From positions 1 through 9,551 of the forward strand of contig JAZQKU010000003.1 of NCBI GenBank assembly GCA_045542315.1: 9,551 bases of DNA, written 5' to 3'. Below the pieces are notes generated by a model that was not told where the DNA came from, ran no database searches, and was given only the letters and a program-made list of their open reading frames with translations. The position numbers were made by a program, and so were the translations under genes. This document shows positions 1-7,898 of this stretch, piece after piece. The DNA comes from RGIG5299 sp045542315. Lineage in GTDB: Bacteria; Bacillota; Clostridia; Oscillospirales; RGIG5299. Numbering within the stretch: the stretch's first letter is position 1; every line of letters starts with the position of its first letter.

Positions 1-341
1 ATATCCACGATATCGGTAAAAATATCGTTAAAATGATGCTTGAGGGTAAGGGCATAAAGGTAATAGACCTGGGAACAAACGTTTCCGCAGAGCAGTTTGT
101 AGATGCGGCAGCGGAGAACAATGCAAACATTATCTGTTGCTCGGCGCTTCTTACTACTACCATGGGCGAAATGAAAAACGTAGTTGATACACTCGTAAGC
201 CGCGGCTTGAGGGATAAAATCAAGGTTATGGTAGGCGGCGCGCCCATAACGCAGCAGTTCTGTGAATCTATCGGAGCCGATTGCTATACCGTTGACGCTG
301 CTTCTGCGGCAGATGCAGCCATTGAGTTTTGCAAGAAATAA
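1..341 (+). CDS. Corrinoid (cobalamin-binding) methyltransferase partner protein, 5'-truncated
   Basis: This is the C-terminal B12-binding Rossmann domain of a cytoplasmic corrinoid protein of the MtaC/MtbC/MttC type. Such proteins shuttle a methyl group from a substrate-specific methyltransferase to a second methyltransferase. The reading frame is already open at the window edge (codons begin at base 3), so the ATG at 33 is internal. The edge falls inside the DxHxxG motif: the Asp codon is cut, then I-H-D-I-G follows, with the His codon at 6-8 being the lower axial ligand of cobalt. The other two B12 signatures follow: SALL in CSALLTTT and the GG of MVGGAPIT. About 113 residues remain of the roughly 210 usual for the family, so the N-terminal four-helix cap lies outside. 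It stops right after the Rossmann fold, which argues against a MetH fragment. The methylated substrate cannot be told, because the partner methyltransferase is not in view. Confidence 0.88.
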   Translation, partial: IHDIGKNIVKMMLEGKGIKVIDLGTNVSAEQFVDAAAENNANIICCSALLTTTMGEMKNVVDTLVSRGLRDKIKVMVGGAPITQQFCESIGADCYTVDAASAADAAIEFCKK

Positions 342-357
342 TTTGAATAATAATAAT

Positions 358-387
358 AAAATCCCGCATTCTGCAATGCGGGATTTT
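358..387. terminator. Bidirectional rho-independent terminator between the corrinoid gene and uvrA
   Basis: A perfect 10-bp inverted repeat (ATCCCGCATT, loop CTGC, AATGCGGGAT) is extended by three A:T pairs. On the plus strand it runs into TTTTT at 384-388, ending the corrinoid transcript 16 bases after its stop. On the minus strand it runs into TTTTATTATTATT, formed by the complement of an (AAT)4 tract at 346-357, ending the uvrA transcript just after its stop. One hairpin can therefore serve both converging genes. Confidence 0.9.
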
Positions 388-389
388 TG

Positions 390-3212
390 TTATTTCAAAA
401 CAGTTTTAAGAAACTGACCGGTATAGCTGCCTTCGATTTTTGCAACCTCTTCGGGAGTGCCGACTGCAACTATATCGCCGCCTCTGTCGCCACCCTCGGG
501 ACCGAGATCAATTATATAATCGGCAGATTTTATAACGTCGAGGTTGTGCTCAATGACAAGCACAGTGTTTCCGTCGTTTACAAAGCTGTTTAAAACCTCT
601 ATAAGCTTTTTGACGTCGTCGGTGTGAAGGCCGGTTGTTGGCTCGTCGAGAATATAAACAGTCTTTCCTGTTGAACGCTTCGAAAGCTCGGTTGCAAGCT
701 TTACACGCTGTGCTTCGCCGCCCGAAAGGGTGGTGGACGGCTGGGCAATTTTAATATAGCCCAAGCCTACGTCGGCAAGCGTCTGGAGCTTACGCTTTAC
801 TTTGGGAACGTTCTTGAAGAATTCAATACCCTCGTGAACGGTCATATTAAGCACGTCGCTTATATTTTTGCCGTTATATTTTACTTCAAGGGTTTCTCTG
901 TTATAGCGTTTGCCGCCGCACACCTCGCAGGGGACGTAAATATCGGGAAGAAAATGCATCTCGATCTTCAATATACCGTCGCCCTCACAGGCGTCGCATC
1001 TACCGCCCTTTACGTTAAACGAAAAACGGCTTGCGGTAAATCCGCGTTCCTTTGCGTCGGTGGTTTGAGCGAAAAGCTCGCGGATATCTCCGAAAACACC
1101 CGTGTATGTTGCGGGATTGGAACGGGGTGTTCTTCCGATAGGCGACTGATCTATTACGATTGCCTTATCAAGATTTTCTATTCCGAGTATCTCGTCGTGA
1201 AGCCCTGATTTGGCCCTTGAACCGTTAAGCTCCGAAAGAAGCTTATTGGAAACAATGTTGTTAACAAGACTTGATTTGCCTGAGCCTGAAACGCCTGTTA
1301 CGGCTACCATACAGCCGAGGGGTATCTTTACGTCGATATTATTGAGATTATGCTCTCGTGCACCCTTTACCTCAAGAAATTTACCGTTTCCTTTGCGTCT
1401 GTTTTCGGGAACGGGGATTTCAAGACGGTGTGAAAGATAATTTCCCGTTATCGACTCGGTATTATCCATGACCTCTTTCGGAGTGCCTGCGGCTATGAGT
1501 CTGCCACCGAAAACTCCGGCACCGGGACCGATGTCAATAAGGTAATCTGCGTTGACCATCGTTTCTTCGTCGTGTTCAACTACTATTACCGTATTTCCGA
1601 GGTCGCGAAGCCTTTTGAGCGTTTCGAGAAGCTTCATATTATCGCGCTGATGAAGGCCTATCGACGGCTCATCGAGAATATATAAAACACCCATAAGTGA
1701 TGAGCCGATTTGAGTGGCGAGTCTTATTCGCTGGCTTTCGCCACCCGAAAGGGTGCCCGAGGGCCTTGAAAGGGTAAGATATTCCAAGCCGACGTCTTTT
1801 AAAAACTGAAGCCTTGACTTGATCTCCTTAATAATCGGAGCCGCAATCATTTCGTCACGCTTACTCAAAGTAAGAGTACCGGTGATTTCAAGCGCTTTTG
1901 AAATGGGAAGCTCGGTGAATTCATGAATGTTCATTCCGCCAACCGTTACCGCAAGTGCAATAGGATTTAAGCGCTGACCGTTGCAGTCGGGGCAGGGAGT
2001 GGTATTCATGAGTGCCTCAATTTCGGCTTTAATATAATTGCTCGAGGTTTCCTTGTATCGCTTTTCAAGATTGGGGATAACGCCCTCAAAGGAGTTTTCG
2101 TATTTATATGAGCCGTAAGAATTCTGACGTCTCATCTTGAGCTTTTCGCCGCCCGTGCCGTAAAGAATAAGATCCAAGGCCTTTTTGGGAAGATCTTTAA
2201 CGGGAACGTCCAATGAAAAACCGTAGGTGTCTGCTATTGCGGTGAAATACATTTCGGCAATCGAATTATCGCAAACGTAGTTCCAGCCAGATGCCTTTAT
2301 AGCACCCTCTCTTATCGTGAGATTGCGGTTGGGAACGACCAATTCAGGGTCGATGTTCATTAAAACCGAAAGGCCTGAGCAGGTTTTGCAGGCGCCGTAA
2401 GGGTTATTGAATGAAAACATACGGGGCTGAAGCTCGTCGATTGAGATGTCGTGATCGGGGCAGGAAAAGGACATTGAATAAAGGGTTTCCTGCGCTTCGG
2501 TTATAACCAAAACCAAGCCCTTTGCGGCGTTGAGTGCAGTTTCAACCGAGTCGGTTATTCTTTTCATGGAATCAGGCTTTATAATGAGTCTGTCAACGAT
2601 TATTTCGATATTATGCTTTTTGTTTTTATCAAGATTGATCGTTTCAAAAAGGTCGTAAATAATACCGTCAACACGCGCTCTCGTAAAGCCGGCCTTTTTA
2701 TAGTCCTCAAGAAGCTTGTGATATTCGCCCTTTCGTGAACGCACGATAGGGGCGGCGATCTGTACCTTCGTTCCTTCGGGGTAATTCAGGATTTTATCAA
2801 CTATATCGTCAATTGTTTGCTTGACGATTTCTCTGCCGCAAACAGGGCAGTGCGGAACACCGATCCTTGCATAGAGAAGACGCAGATAGTCATAAATTTC
2901 CGTTATTGTTCCCACTGTTGAACGCGGATTTTTAGAGGTGGTTTTCTGATCTATTGAAATTGCGGGGGAAAGACCCTCGATAGAATCGACGTCCGGCTTG
3001 TCCATTTGCCCTAAAAACTGTCTTGCATAGCTCGAAAGCGATTCGACGTATCTTCTTTGTCCCTCGGCATAAATGGTGTCAAAGGCAAGAGAAGACTTAC
3101 CCGAGCCGGAAATGCCTGTTATAACAACAAGCTTATCTCTTGGGATATCTATATCAATATTTTGCAAATTGTTTTCCTTTGCACCGCGTATTTTTATAAA
3201 TTCATTTGCCAT
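390..3212 (-). CDS. uvrA: UvrABC excinuclease ATPase subunit A
   Basis: UvrA is the dimeric ABC-type ATPase that scans DNA for bulky lesions in nucleotide excision repair and loads UvrB. At 940 residues it is full length. The first ATPase half has Walker A GISGSGKS at 33-40, signature LSGGESQ at 488-494 and Walker B YILDEP at 511-516. The second half has Walker A GVSGSGKSS at 640-648, signature LSGGEAQ at 829-835 and YILDEP at 853-858. Zinc-binding pairs are visible at C122/C125, C251/H254 with C275/C278, C407/C410, and C739/C742 with C762/C765. The C251 site is Cys-x2-His rather than the Cys-x2-Cys of E. coli. The ATG start is fixed by a GAGG ribosome binding site seven bases upstream that overlaps the uvrB stop. 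It is the last gene of the leftward cluster and ends three bases from the shared terminator. No truncation or frameshift is seen. Confidence 0.98.
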   Translation of the reverse strand: MANEFIKIRGAKENNLQNIDIDIPRDKLVVITGISGSGKSSLAFDTIYAEGQRRYVESLSSYARQFLGQMDKPDVDSIEGLSPAISIDQKTTSKNPRSTVGTITEIYDYLRLLYARIGVPHCPVCGREIVKQTIDDIVDKILNYPEGTKVQIAAPIVRSRKGEYHKLLEDYKKAGFTRARVDGIIYDLFETINLDKNKKHNIEIIVDRLIIKPDSMKRITDSVETALNAAKGLVLVITEAQETLYSMSFSCPDHDISIDELQPRMFSFNNPYGACKTCSGLSVLMNIDPELVVPNRNLTIREGAIKASGWNYVCDNSIAEMYFTAIADTYGFSLDVPVKDLPKKALDLILYGTGGEKLKMRRQNSYGSYKYENSFEGVIPNLEKRYKETSSNYIKAEIEALMNTTPCPDCNGQRLNPIALAVTVGGMNIHEFTELPISKALEITGTLTLSKRDEMIAAPIIKEIKSRLQFLKDVGLEYLTLSRPSGTLSGGESQRIRLATQIGSSLMGVLYILDEPSIGLHQRDNMKLLETLKRLRDLGNTVIVVEHDEETMVNADYLIDIGPGAGVFGGRLIAAGTPKEVMDNTESITGNYLSHRLEIPVPENRRKGNGKFLEVKGAREHNLNNIDVKIPLGCMVAVTGVSGSGKSSLVNNIVSNKLLSELNGSRAKSGLHDEILGIENLDKAIVIDQSPIGRTPRSNPATYTGVFGDIRELFAQTTDAKERGFTASRFSFNVKGGRCDACEGDGILKIEMHFLPDIYVPCEVCGGKRYNRETLEVKYNGKNISDVLNMTVHEGIEFFKNVPKVKRKLQTLADVGLGYIKIAQPSTTLSGGEAQRVKLATELSKRSTGKTVYILDEPTTGLHTDDVKKLIEVLNSFVNDGNTVLVIEHNLDVIKSADYIIDLGPEGGDRGGDIVAVGTPEEVAKIEGSYTGQFLKTVLK

Positions 3213-3219
3213 AAATTAG

Positions 3220-3224
3220 CCTCA
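3220..3224 (-). promoter_or_regulatory. uvrA ribosome binding site overlapping the uvrB stop codon
   Basis: On the minus strand the uvrB stop TGA continues directly into GG, giving TGAGG, followed by seven bases and the uvrA ATG. The stop codon of one gene is part of the Shine-Dalgarno sequence of the next. Ribosomes finishing uvrB are placed to restart on uvrA, which suggests translational coupling of the two repair subunits. Confidence 0.75.
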
Positions 3225-5201
3225 CTGTTTAATCTTGCCGTTTTTGATTGCCGCAATTTTATCGCGTAAAAATGCAGCATGCTCAAATTCAAGAAGCCGC
3301 GCGGCCTCCTTCATCTGTTTTTCGAGCTCGGAGATCAACCTCTCCTTTTCCTTTGTGGACGCTATCTTTGAAACGGTATCATCGGTAATTTCTTCTTTGG
3401 AGGAAATCTCAATAACCTCGCGGATATCCTTTTTGACAGAGCGGGGGGTAATACCGTGAGCTTCGTTATAAGCTATCTGATGCTCACGACGTCGGACGGA
3501 AATCGAAATAGCTGCTTCCATTGCAGGGGTAACACTGTCGGCATACATAATAACCGAACCGTTTTCGTTTCTGGCGGCTCTTCCTATCGTTTGAATAAGA
3601 GAGGTCTCGCTGCGTAAAAAGCCCGGCTTGTCGGCGTCAAAAATAGCAACGAGCGACACCTCGGGAATGTCAAGTCCCTCACGAAGCAGGTTAATGCCTA
3701 CAAGACAGTCGAATTCACCCATGCGAAGCTCCTTGATAAGCTTCATACGCTCTATCGTATCAATATCGTAGTGGAGATATTTTGCTTTAATATCAAGGCT
3801 GTTTAAGTAATCACTCAGATCCTCAGCCATTTTCTTCGTGAGGGTGGTAACGAGCACTCGTTCGCCCTTTTCCTTGCGTGAAATAATTTCTCCGTAAAGG
3901 TCGTCGATCTGTCCTTCGGTAGGTTTTACGGTTATTTCGGGATCAAGAAGTCCCGTAGGACGAAGTATCTGCTCTGCAAAGTTTTCCGAAATTTCGCGCT
4001 CGTATTCTGCGGGAGTTGCGGAAACGTAAACGACCTGATTTATTTTCTTTGAAAATTCGTCAAAATTAAGGGGTCTGTTATCAAGCGCGGAAGGAAGACG
4101 GAAGCCGTAGTTGACAAGATTTTCTTTTCTTGAACGGTCACCTGCATACATTCCTCTTACCTGCGGAACCGTGACGTGGCTTTCGTCTATAAACATAACG
4201 AAATCCTTTGGGAAGTAATCAAGAAGGGTATAAGGCGGATCGCCTCTTTTTCTGCCGCTTAAAATTCCCGAATAGTTTTCAATACCCTTACAAAAGCCCG
4301 TTTCGCGAAGCATCTCCATATCGTAGTAGCTTCGCTCCTTGATTCTTTGCGCTTCAATGAGTTTACCGTTTGCCTCGAAATATTTAACACGTTCTTCCGT
4401 TTCGCGTTCGATCTCCGCAAGCGAACGGGTAAGCTTGTCACGGGCAATAACGTAGTGAGATGCAGGGTAAATGGCTACGTGATTTAAAAATGCAGTTACC
4501 TCACCCGTGAGGTAAACTATTTCGGTAATTCTTTCGACCTCGTCGCCGAAAAATTCAACTCTTATTGCGGTATCACCCGAATAAGAGGGGAAAATCTCAA
4601 CGGTATCGCCTTTAACACGGAACTTATTTCTCGAAAAATCAAATTCGTTACGCTCATATTGCATAGATATAAGTCTTCTTATAAGCTCATCTCTGTCAAG
4701 CGTCATACCTTTACGGATAGAAATCGTCATTTCAAGATATTCTGATGGGTCACCGAGGCTGTAAATACAGGAAACCGAAGAAACTATAATTACGTCTCTT
4801 CTTTCAAAAAGCGAGCTTGTAGCCGAATGCCTGAGCTTTTCGATCTCATCGTTTATAGCCGAATCCTTTTCAATATAAACGTCTGTTGAGGGGATATACG
4901 ATTCGGGCTGATAATAATCGTAGTAAGATACAAAATATTCCACCGCATTCTCAGGGAAGAATTCGCGGAACTCACTGCAAAGTTGTGCGGCAAGAGTTTT
5001 GTTGTGAGCAAGCACGAGAGTCGGACGGTTTATCTGTTCGATAACCTTCGCCATCGTAAAGGTCTTGCCTGATCCGGTGATGCCGAGAAGAGTCTGATGC
5101 TTTAAGCCCTTATTGATTCCGTCAACCAATGAAGAAATAGCCTCGGGCTGATCGCCCGTGGCTTCAAAATTGCTTTTCAGTTTAAATATCTTTTCTTCCA
5201 A
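3222..5201 (-). CDS. uvrB: UvrABC excinuclease subunit B (TTG start)
   Basis: UvrB is the helicase-like damage-verification subunit of nucleotide excision repair. It receives DNA from UvrA, inserts its beta-hairpin behind the lesion and recruits UvrC. At 659 residues it has the usual length. Walker A GITGSGKT lies at 40-47, the tyrosine-rich beta-hairpin YYDYYQPESYIP at about 93-104, the Walker B/DEAD-like DESH at 339-342, and helicase motif VI QTIGRAARN at 537-545. A C-terminal UVR coiled-coil domain spans about 620-655 and in characterised homologues contacts UvrC. The start is TTG, not ATG: a strong GGAGG sits eight bases upstream and the protein begins MEEKIFKLKSNFEATGDQP, the normal family N-terminus. 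It lies 19 bases after radC and 9 bases before uvrA, so it is almost certainly co-transcribed with both. All motifs are intact. Confidence 0.98.
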   Translation of the reverse strand: MEEKIFKLKSNFEATGDQPEAISSLVDGINKGLKHQTLLGITGSGKTFTMAKVIEQINRPTLVLAHNKTLAAQLCSEFREFFPENAVEYFVSYYDYYQPESYIPSTDVYIEKDSAINDEIEKLRHSATSSLFERRDVIIVSSVSCIYSLGDPSEYLEMTISIRKGMTLDRDELIRRLISMQYERNEFDFSRNKFRVKGDTVEIFPSYSGDTAIRVEFFGDEVERITEIVYLTGEVTAFLNHVAIYPASHYVIARDKLTRSLAEIERETEERVKYFEANGKLIEAQRIKERSYYDMEMLRETGFCKGIENYSGILSGRKRGDPPYTLLDYFPKDFVMFIDESHVTVPQVRGMYAGDRSRKENLVNYGFRLPSALDNRPLNFDEFSKKINQVVYVSATPAEYEREISENFAEQILRPTGLLDPEITVKPTEGQIDDLYGEIISRKEKGERVLVTTLTKKMAEDLSDYLNSLDIKAKYLHYDIDTIERMKLIKELRMGEFDCLVGINLLREGLDIPEVSLVAIFDADKPGFLRSETSLIQTIGRAARNENGSVIMYADSVTPAMEAAISISVRRREHQIAYNEAHGITPRSVKKDIREVIEISSKEEITDDTVSKIASTKEKERLISELEKQMKEAARLLEFEHAAFLRDKIAAIKNGKIKQ

Positions 5202-5209
5202 AAGGCTTT

Positions 5210-5214
5210 CCTCC
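5210..5214 (-). promoter_or_regulatory. uvrB ribosome binding site (GGAGG)
   Basis: A full GGAGG on the minus strand lies eight bases before a TTG codon whose downstream frame is a normal UvrB N-terminus. There is no nearby in-frame ATG that would give a proper N-terminus, so this site decides the TTG start. It lies in the 19-base gap after the radC stop. Confidence 0.85.
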
Positions 5215-5220
5215 GAGATA

Positions 5221-5919
5221 TCAGAATCTCATCATATTGCTATCCCTGAACGAAACGAAATCTCTGTTACCGACAACTATGTGGTCAAAAAGCTCAATAT
5301 CAAGCGTATCGAGGAATTCGCTGAGATCTTTCGTCAACATCATATCCTCGCGGGAGGGAAGTGCAATGCCGCCGGGATGATTGTGAGCAAGAACGACCAT
5401 TGAAGCGTTGTATTTGAGCGCAGTTTCACAAACGAGCCTGTTGTTGATATTACAACTGCTTACGTTTCCTTCGGCGATCTGGGTTACATTAAGGAGCTTC
5501 AGCTTTGCATCGAAGCAAAGAAGTATTATTTTTTCAAATGTTTCGCCGATAAAGTAGTTTACAACGTAATTTCCGATATCGCTCGGACTTGTAAACACTT
5601 TAGCATAGTTTTCCCTGTCAAGATAATAGCGCTTTGCAATGGGCATAATGAGCTTTATAAGCCTTGCGCCGCCTTTACCGACTATCTTTTCTATTTCATG
5701 GACCTTTGCATCAAAAACGCCGGAAAGAGAACCGAACTCATTTAAAAGTTTATGAGCCATTTCGTTTGTATCTCTTTGCGGAATTGCATAAAACAAGAGG
5801 AATTCAAGGATCTGATGATCCGAAAAGTCTTCAAGTCCGCTTGCATCGAAACGAGCCTTGACGCGTTCTCTGTGACCTGCGTGAATATTCTTCTTTTTAA
5901 CCTTTTCGTTTTCTGCCAT
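5221..5919 (-). CDS. radC: RadC family JAMM/MPN metalloprotein
   Basis: This is a 232-residue RadC protein, a normal length. An N-terminal helical region (about 12-105, with GHRERVKARF and DHQILEFLLFYAIPQRDTNE) resembles the helix-hairpin-helix part of the family. The C-terminal MPN domain (about 108-232) carries an intact JAMM zinc site: E150 upstream, then H179-x-H181, seven residues, S189, two residues, D192. The active site therefore looks competent for metal-dependent hydrolysis. The family's biochemical role is unsettled: the old DNA-repair assignment came from the E. coli radC102 mutation, later traced to recG. Its place directly ahead of uvrB-uvrA here is compatible with a DNA-related job but does not prove one. 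The ATG start has only a modest AGG nine bases upstream, 38 bases after the amidase stop. It is not a short plasmid- or prophage-type MPN-only variant. Confidence 0.95.
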   Translation of the reverse strand: MAENEKVKKKNIHAGHRERVKARFDASGLEDFSDHQILEFLLFYAIPQRDTNEMAHKLLNEFGSLSGVFDAKVHEIEKIVGKGGARLIKLIMPIAKRYYLDRENYAKVFTSPSDIGNYVVNYFIGETFEKIILLCFDAKLKLLNVTQIAEGNVSSCNINNRLVCETALKYNASMVVLAHNHPGGIALPSREDMMLTKDLSEFLDTLDIELFDHIVVGNRDFVSFRDSNMMRF

Positions 5920-5957
5920 AATATTTTACCTGTTTCGTGTGTTATTGTCTGTATTGA

Positions 5958-7868
5958 TCAATATCTTCTGCGCCTTGCTCTTGCTGCGCGTTTTTTTGCT
6001 TTTCTCTTCTGTGCCGAAACGAACAGTGCTACGATTGTGAAAAGAACTATTGCACAAATAAATATTATTAAAAAGGTCGTAAGAGTTTCCTGCTGCTTGA
6101 GTTTATTAAGATACTGCTTATATTCGGTAACGGAAACATTATAATTTGAAATAAGCTCAATCGATTTTGCGGAAGGGTCCTCAACCGAATCATAGTTGAT
6201 GAAGAAATCGGAGATAGCTGCCTTTGCTTCTTCAACCTTGAAATAAACACTGTCCTTTTTGTTTTCGGCGCGTTCAAATATAGGCTGTGTAAATACCGCC
6301 TTTAAGGCTTCAACGTTTTCGGGAACATTGTAAAGTGAGGGGACGAGTTTGGTTTCAACGTGATTTCCTGCAGCTTGCTCATAAGCATAAGCAAGCGACA
6401 GTGCTTTACCGTCCTCATTAGCCTGACACATAATTTCAAGTCCCATAGGAAAACCGTTGCTGTCTGTTCCCATAGGCACGGTGATTGCGGGATAACCGCA
6501 GGAGGGCGCAAGAAGATATGCGTTAGAATAGTATTCATTTAACGATTTGCCGTTTAGCTGAACACCGTTTTGCATAGTAGGGTATATTATTGCATCAAGG
6601 TTGTATCGTGCAAAATAACCGTCAATATGAGTCTTTACTCTGTTTTTGTTATTTGTATTGTTTTCAAGACGTGTAAGTCCCTCAAGGTCTTTTATTGAAT
6701 TGTAGGACACGTCGTAATCGGCAAGTATTCCCGATTCCTTGGCAAGCTGTGAGAATTTTCTTATAGTGCCCGTTGTTCCCTTGATGTATTCGTTAAACCA
6801 GGGCTCAAAGGTCCAGGAGGAATAACCCAGTTGTGCAAGATAGTTGATGTCGTCATCGACAACTCCTTCAAGCCAAATGACGGTTGCGCCCTCTTTTTCA
6901 AAAACAGCCGCGACCTGCTCCATAAGTCTTACAGTGTCGGCGTTCTCGTATTTCAGTATCGGTATCGTTGCCTTTTTGTTTGATACTGAGTAAACCAACT
7001 CCTTGGGAATACCGATGGTTTTATTCTTAAGTGAAGCACCGTTCAAGCCTTCGGTGTATTTGTCAAAATCACCCTCCATAGCACCCAAAAGCATGGCGCA
7101 ATCGAAAACGTTGTTTGCAATAGGGCCTGCTGTATCTCTGTAATGGTCATAGGGAACAATACCGTTTAACGAAAGAAGGCTGTATGTGGGGCGAAGTGCA
7201 ACGACGCCGTTTGCGGAAGCGGGAGTACGAAGGGAAGAATTGGTGTCGGTTCCTATTGCCAAGGGGGCAAGCCTTACCGCGACTCCGACTGACGAGCCGC
7301 TCGAAGAACCGTAAGATGAATAGCTTGTGTTAAAAGCATTGTAAACGTTTCCGAAGGAGCTTGACGATTCATAAGCGCTGATTGCAAAATAGCTCATATT
7401 TGTTTTTGCAAGAATTATTGCGCCCTGGTCGATAAGCGACTGAACGACAGGAGAGTTTTCAAGGGGATAGTTATCGGACATAAGCTTTGAGCCTGCGGTG
7501 GTGGGCAGGCCCTTTACGTCAATGTTATCCTTCACCAGCACGGGAAGCCCAAAGATCTCACTGCTTCTGACTCTGCCGTTGGCAATAAATTCCTCATCCT
7601 TTGCCTTGGCTTCATTAAGTGCATTTTCATTAATGGTTATTATTGCATTGTATTGGTCTCCGTAAGCATATATCCTATCGAGATAAAGCTTCATAATAGT
7701 GTAATAGGTCAAATATCCGTCGTCAACAGCCTGCTGAAGCTGCGATACGGACATATCGAATATATCTACGGGAGCTTTGCTGTTTGCGGCAGAAGCGGCG
7801 GTTATAAAAACGGAGAAGCTTATAATTATGGTAACGGTAAATATTATGATTCGTTTAAATACAGACAT
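5958..7868 (-). CDS. Exported, membrane-anchored amidase-signature family hydrolase
   Basis: This 636-residue amidase-signature enzyme belongs to the Ser-cisSer-Lys hydrolases that cleave carboxamides. By register with fatty acid amide hydrolase and GatA, the triad is K113 (VLVKDN), S188 (YGSSSGSS) and nucleophile S212 (TDTNSSLRTP), with the family spacings of 75 and 24 residues. The N-terminus (1-27, KR then a hydrophobic run ending AASA-A) is a clear signal peptide. A hydrophobic helix at about 597-617 followed by a very basic tail (KRKAKKRAARARRRRY) forms a C-terminal membrane anchor with a cytoplasmic end. The catalytic domain therefore should face outside, which excludes the GatA role in tRNA-Gln amidation. 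The residues before S212 are Asn-Ser rather than the usual Gly-Gly. About 80 residues (515-595) link the domain to the anchor. A GAGGT site lies five bases before the ATG. The substrate is unknown. Confidence 0.9.
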   Translation of the reverse strand: MSVFKRIIIFTVTIIISFSVFITAASAANSKAPVDIFDMSVSQLQQAVDDGYLTYYTIMKLYLDRIYAYGDQYNAIITINENALNEAKAKDEEFIANGRVRSSEIFGLPVLVKDNIDVKGLPTTAGSKLMSDNYPLENSPVVQSLIDQGAIILAKTNMSYFAISAYESSSSFGNVYNAFNTSYSSYGSSSGSSVGVAVRLAPLAIGTDTNSSLRTPASANGVVALRPTYSLLSLNGIVPYDHYRDTAGPIANNVFDCAMLLGAMEGDFDKYTEGLNGASLKNKTIGIPKELVYSVSNKKATIPILKYENADTVRLMEQVAAVFEKEGATVIWLEGVVDDDINYLAQLGYSSWTFEPWFNEYIKGTTGTIRKFSQLAKESGILADYDVSYNSIKDLEGLTRLENNTNNKNRVKTHIDGYFARYNLDAIIYPTMQNGVQLNGKSLNEYYSNAYLLAPSCGYPAITVPMGTDSNGFPMGLEIMCQANEDGKALSLAYAYEQAAGNHVETKLVPSLYNVPENVEALKAVFTQPIFERAENKKDSVYFKVEEAKAAISDFFINYDSVEDPSAKSIELISNYNVSVTEYKQYLNKLKQQETLTTFLIIFICAIVLFTIVALFVSAQKRKAKKRAARARRRRY

Positions 7869-7898
7869 ATCGTACCTCGAAAATTAATTTATTGTTTT

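Noticed and set aside
834..1208. Plus-strand open frame of 124 codons inside uvrA
   Set aside because: It is antisense to a conserved, intact uvrA. Its product is cysteine-rich low-complexity sequence without family features, and no ribosome binding site was noted. The same holds for the other plus-strand frames within uvrA and uvrB.
5202..5220. LexA/SOS box ahead of uvrB
   Set aside because: No GAAC-N4-GTTC pattern is present here or in the other gaps. An SOS box farther away or inside a gene was not exhaustively excluded.
5752..6144. Plus-strand open frame of 130 codons across the radC/amidase gap
   Set aside because: It is opposite the start of radC and the hydrophobic C-terminal anchor of the amidase, which explains its apparent membrane-like composition. 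There is no recognisable domain.
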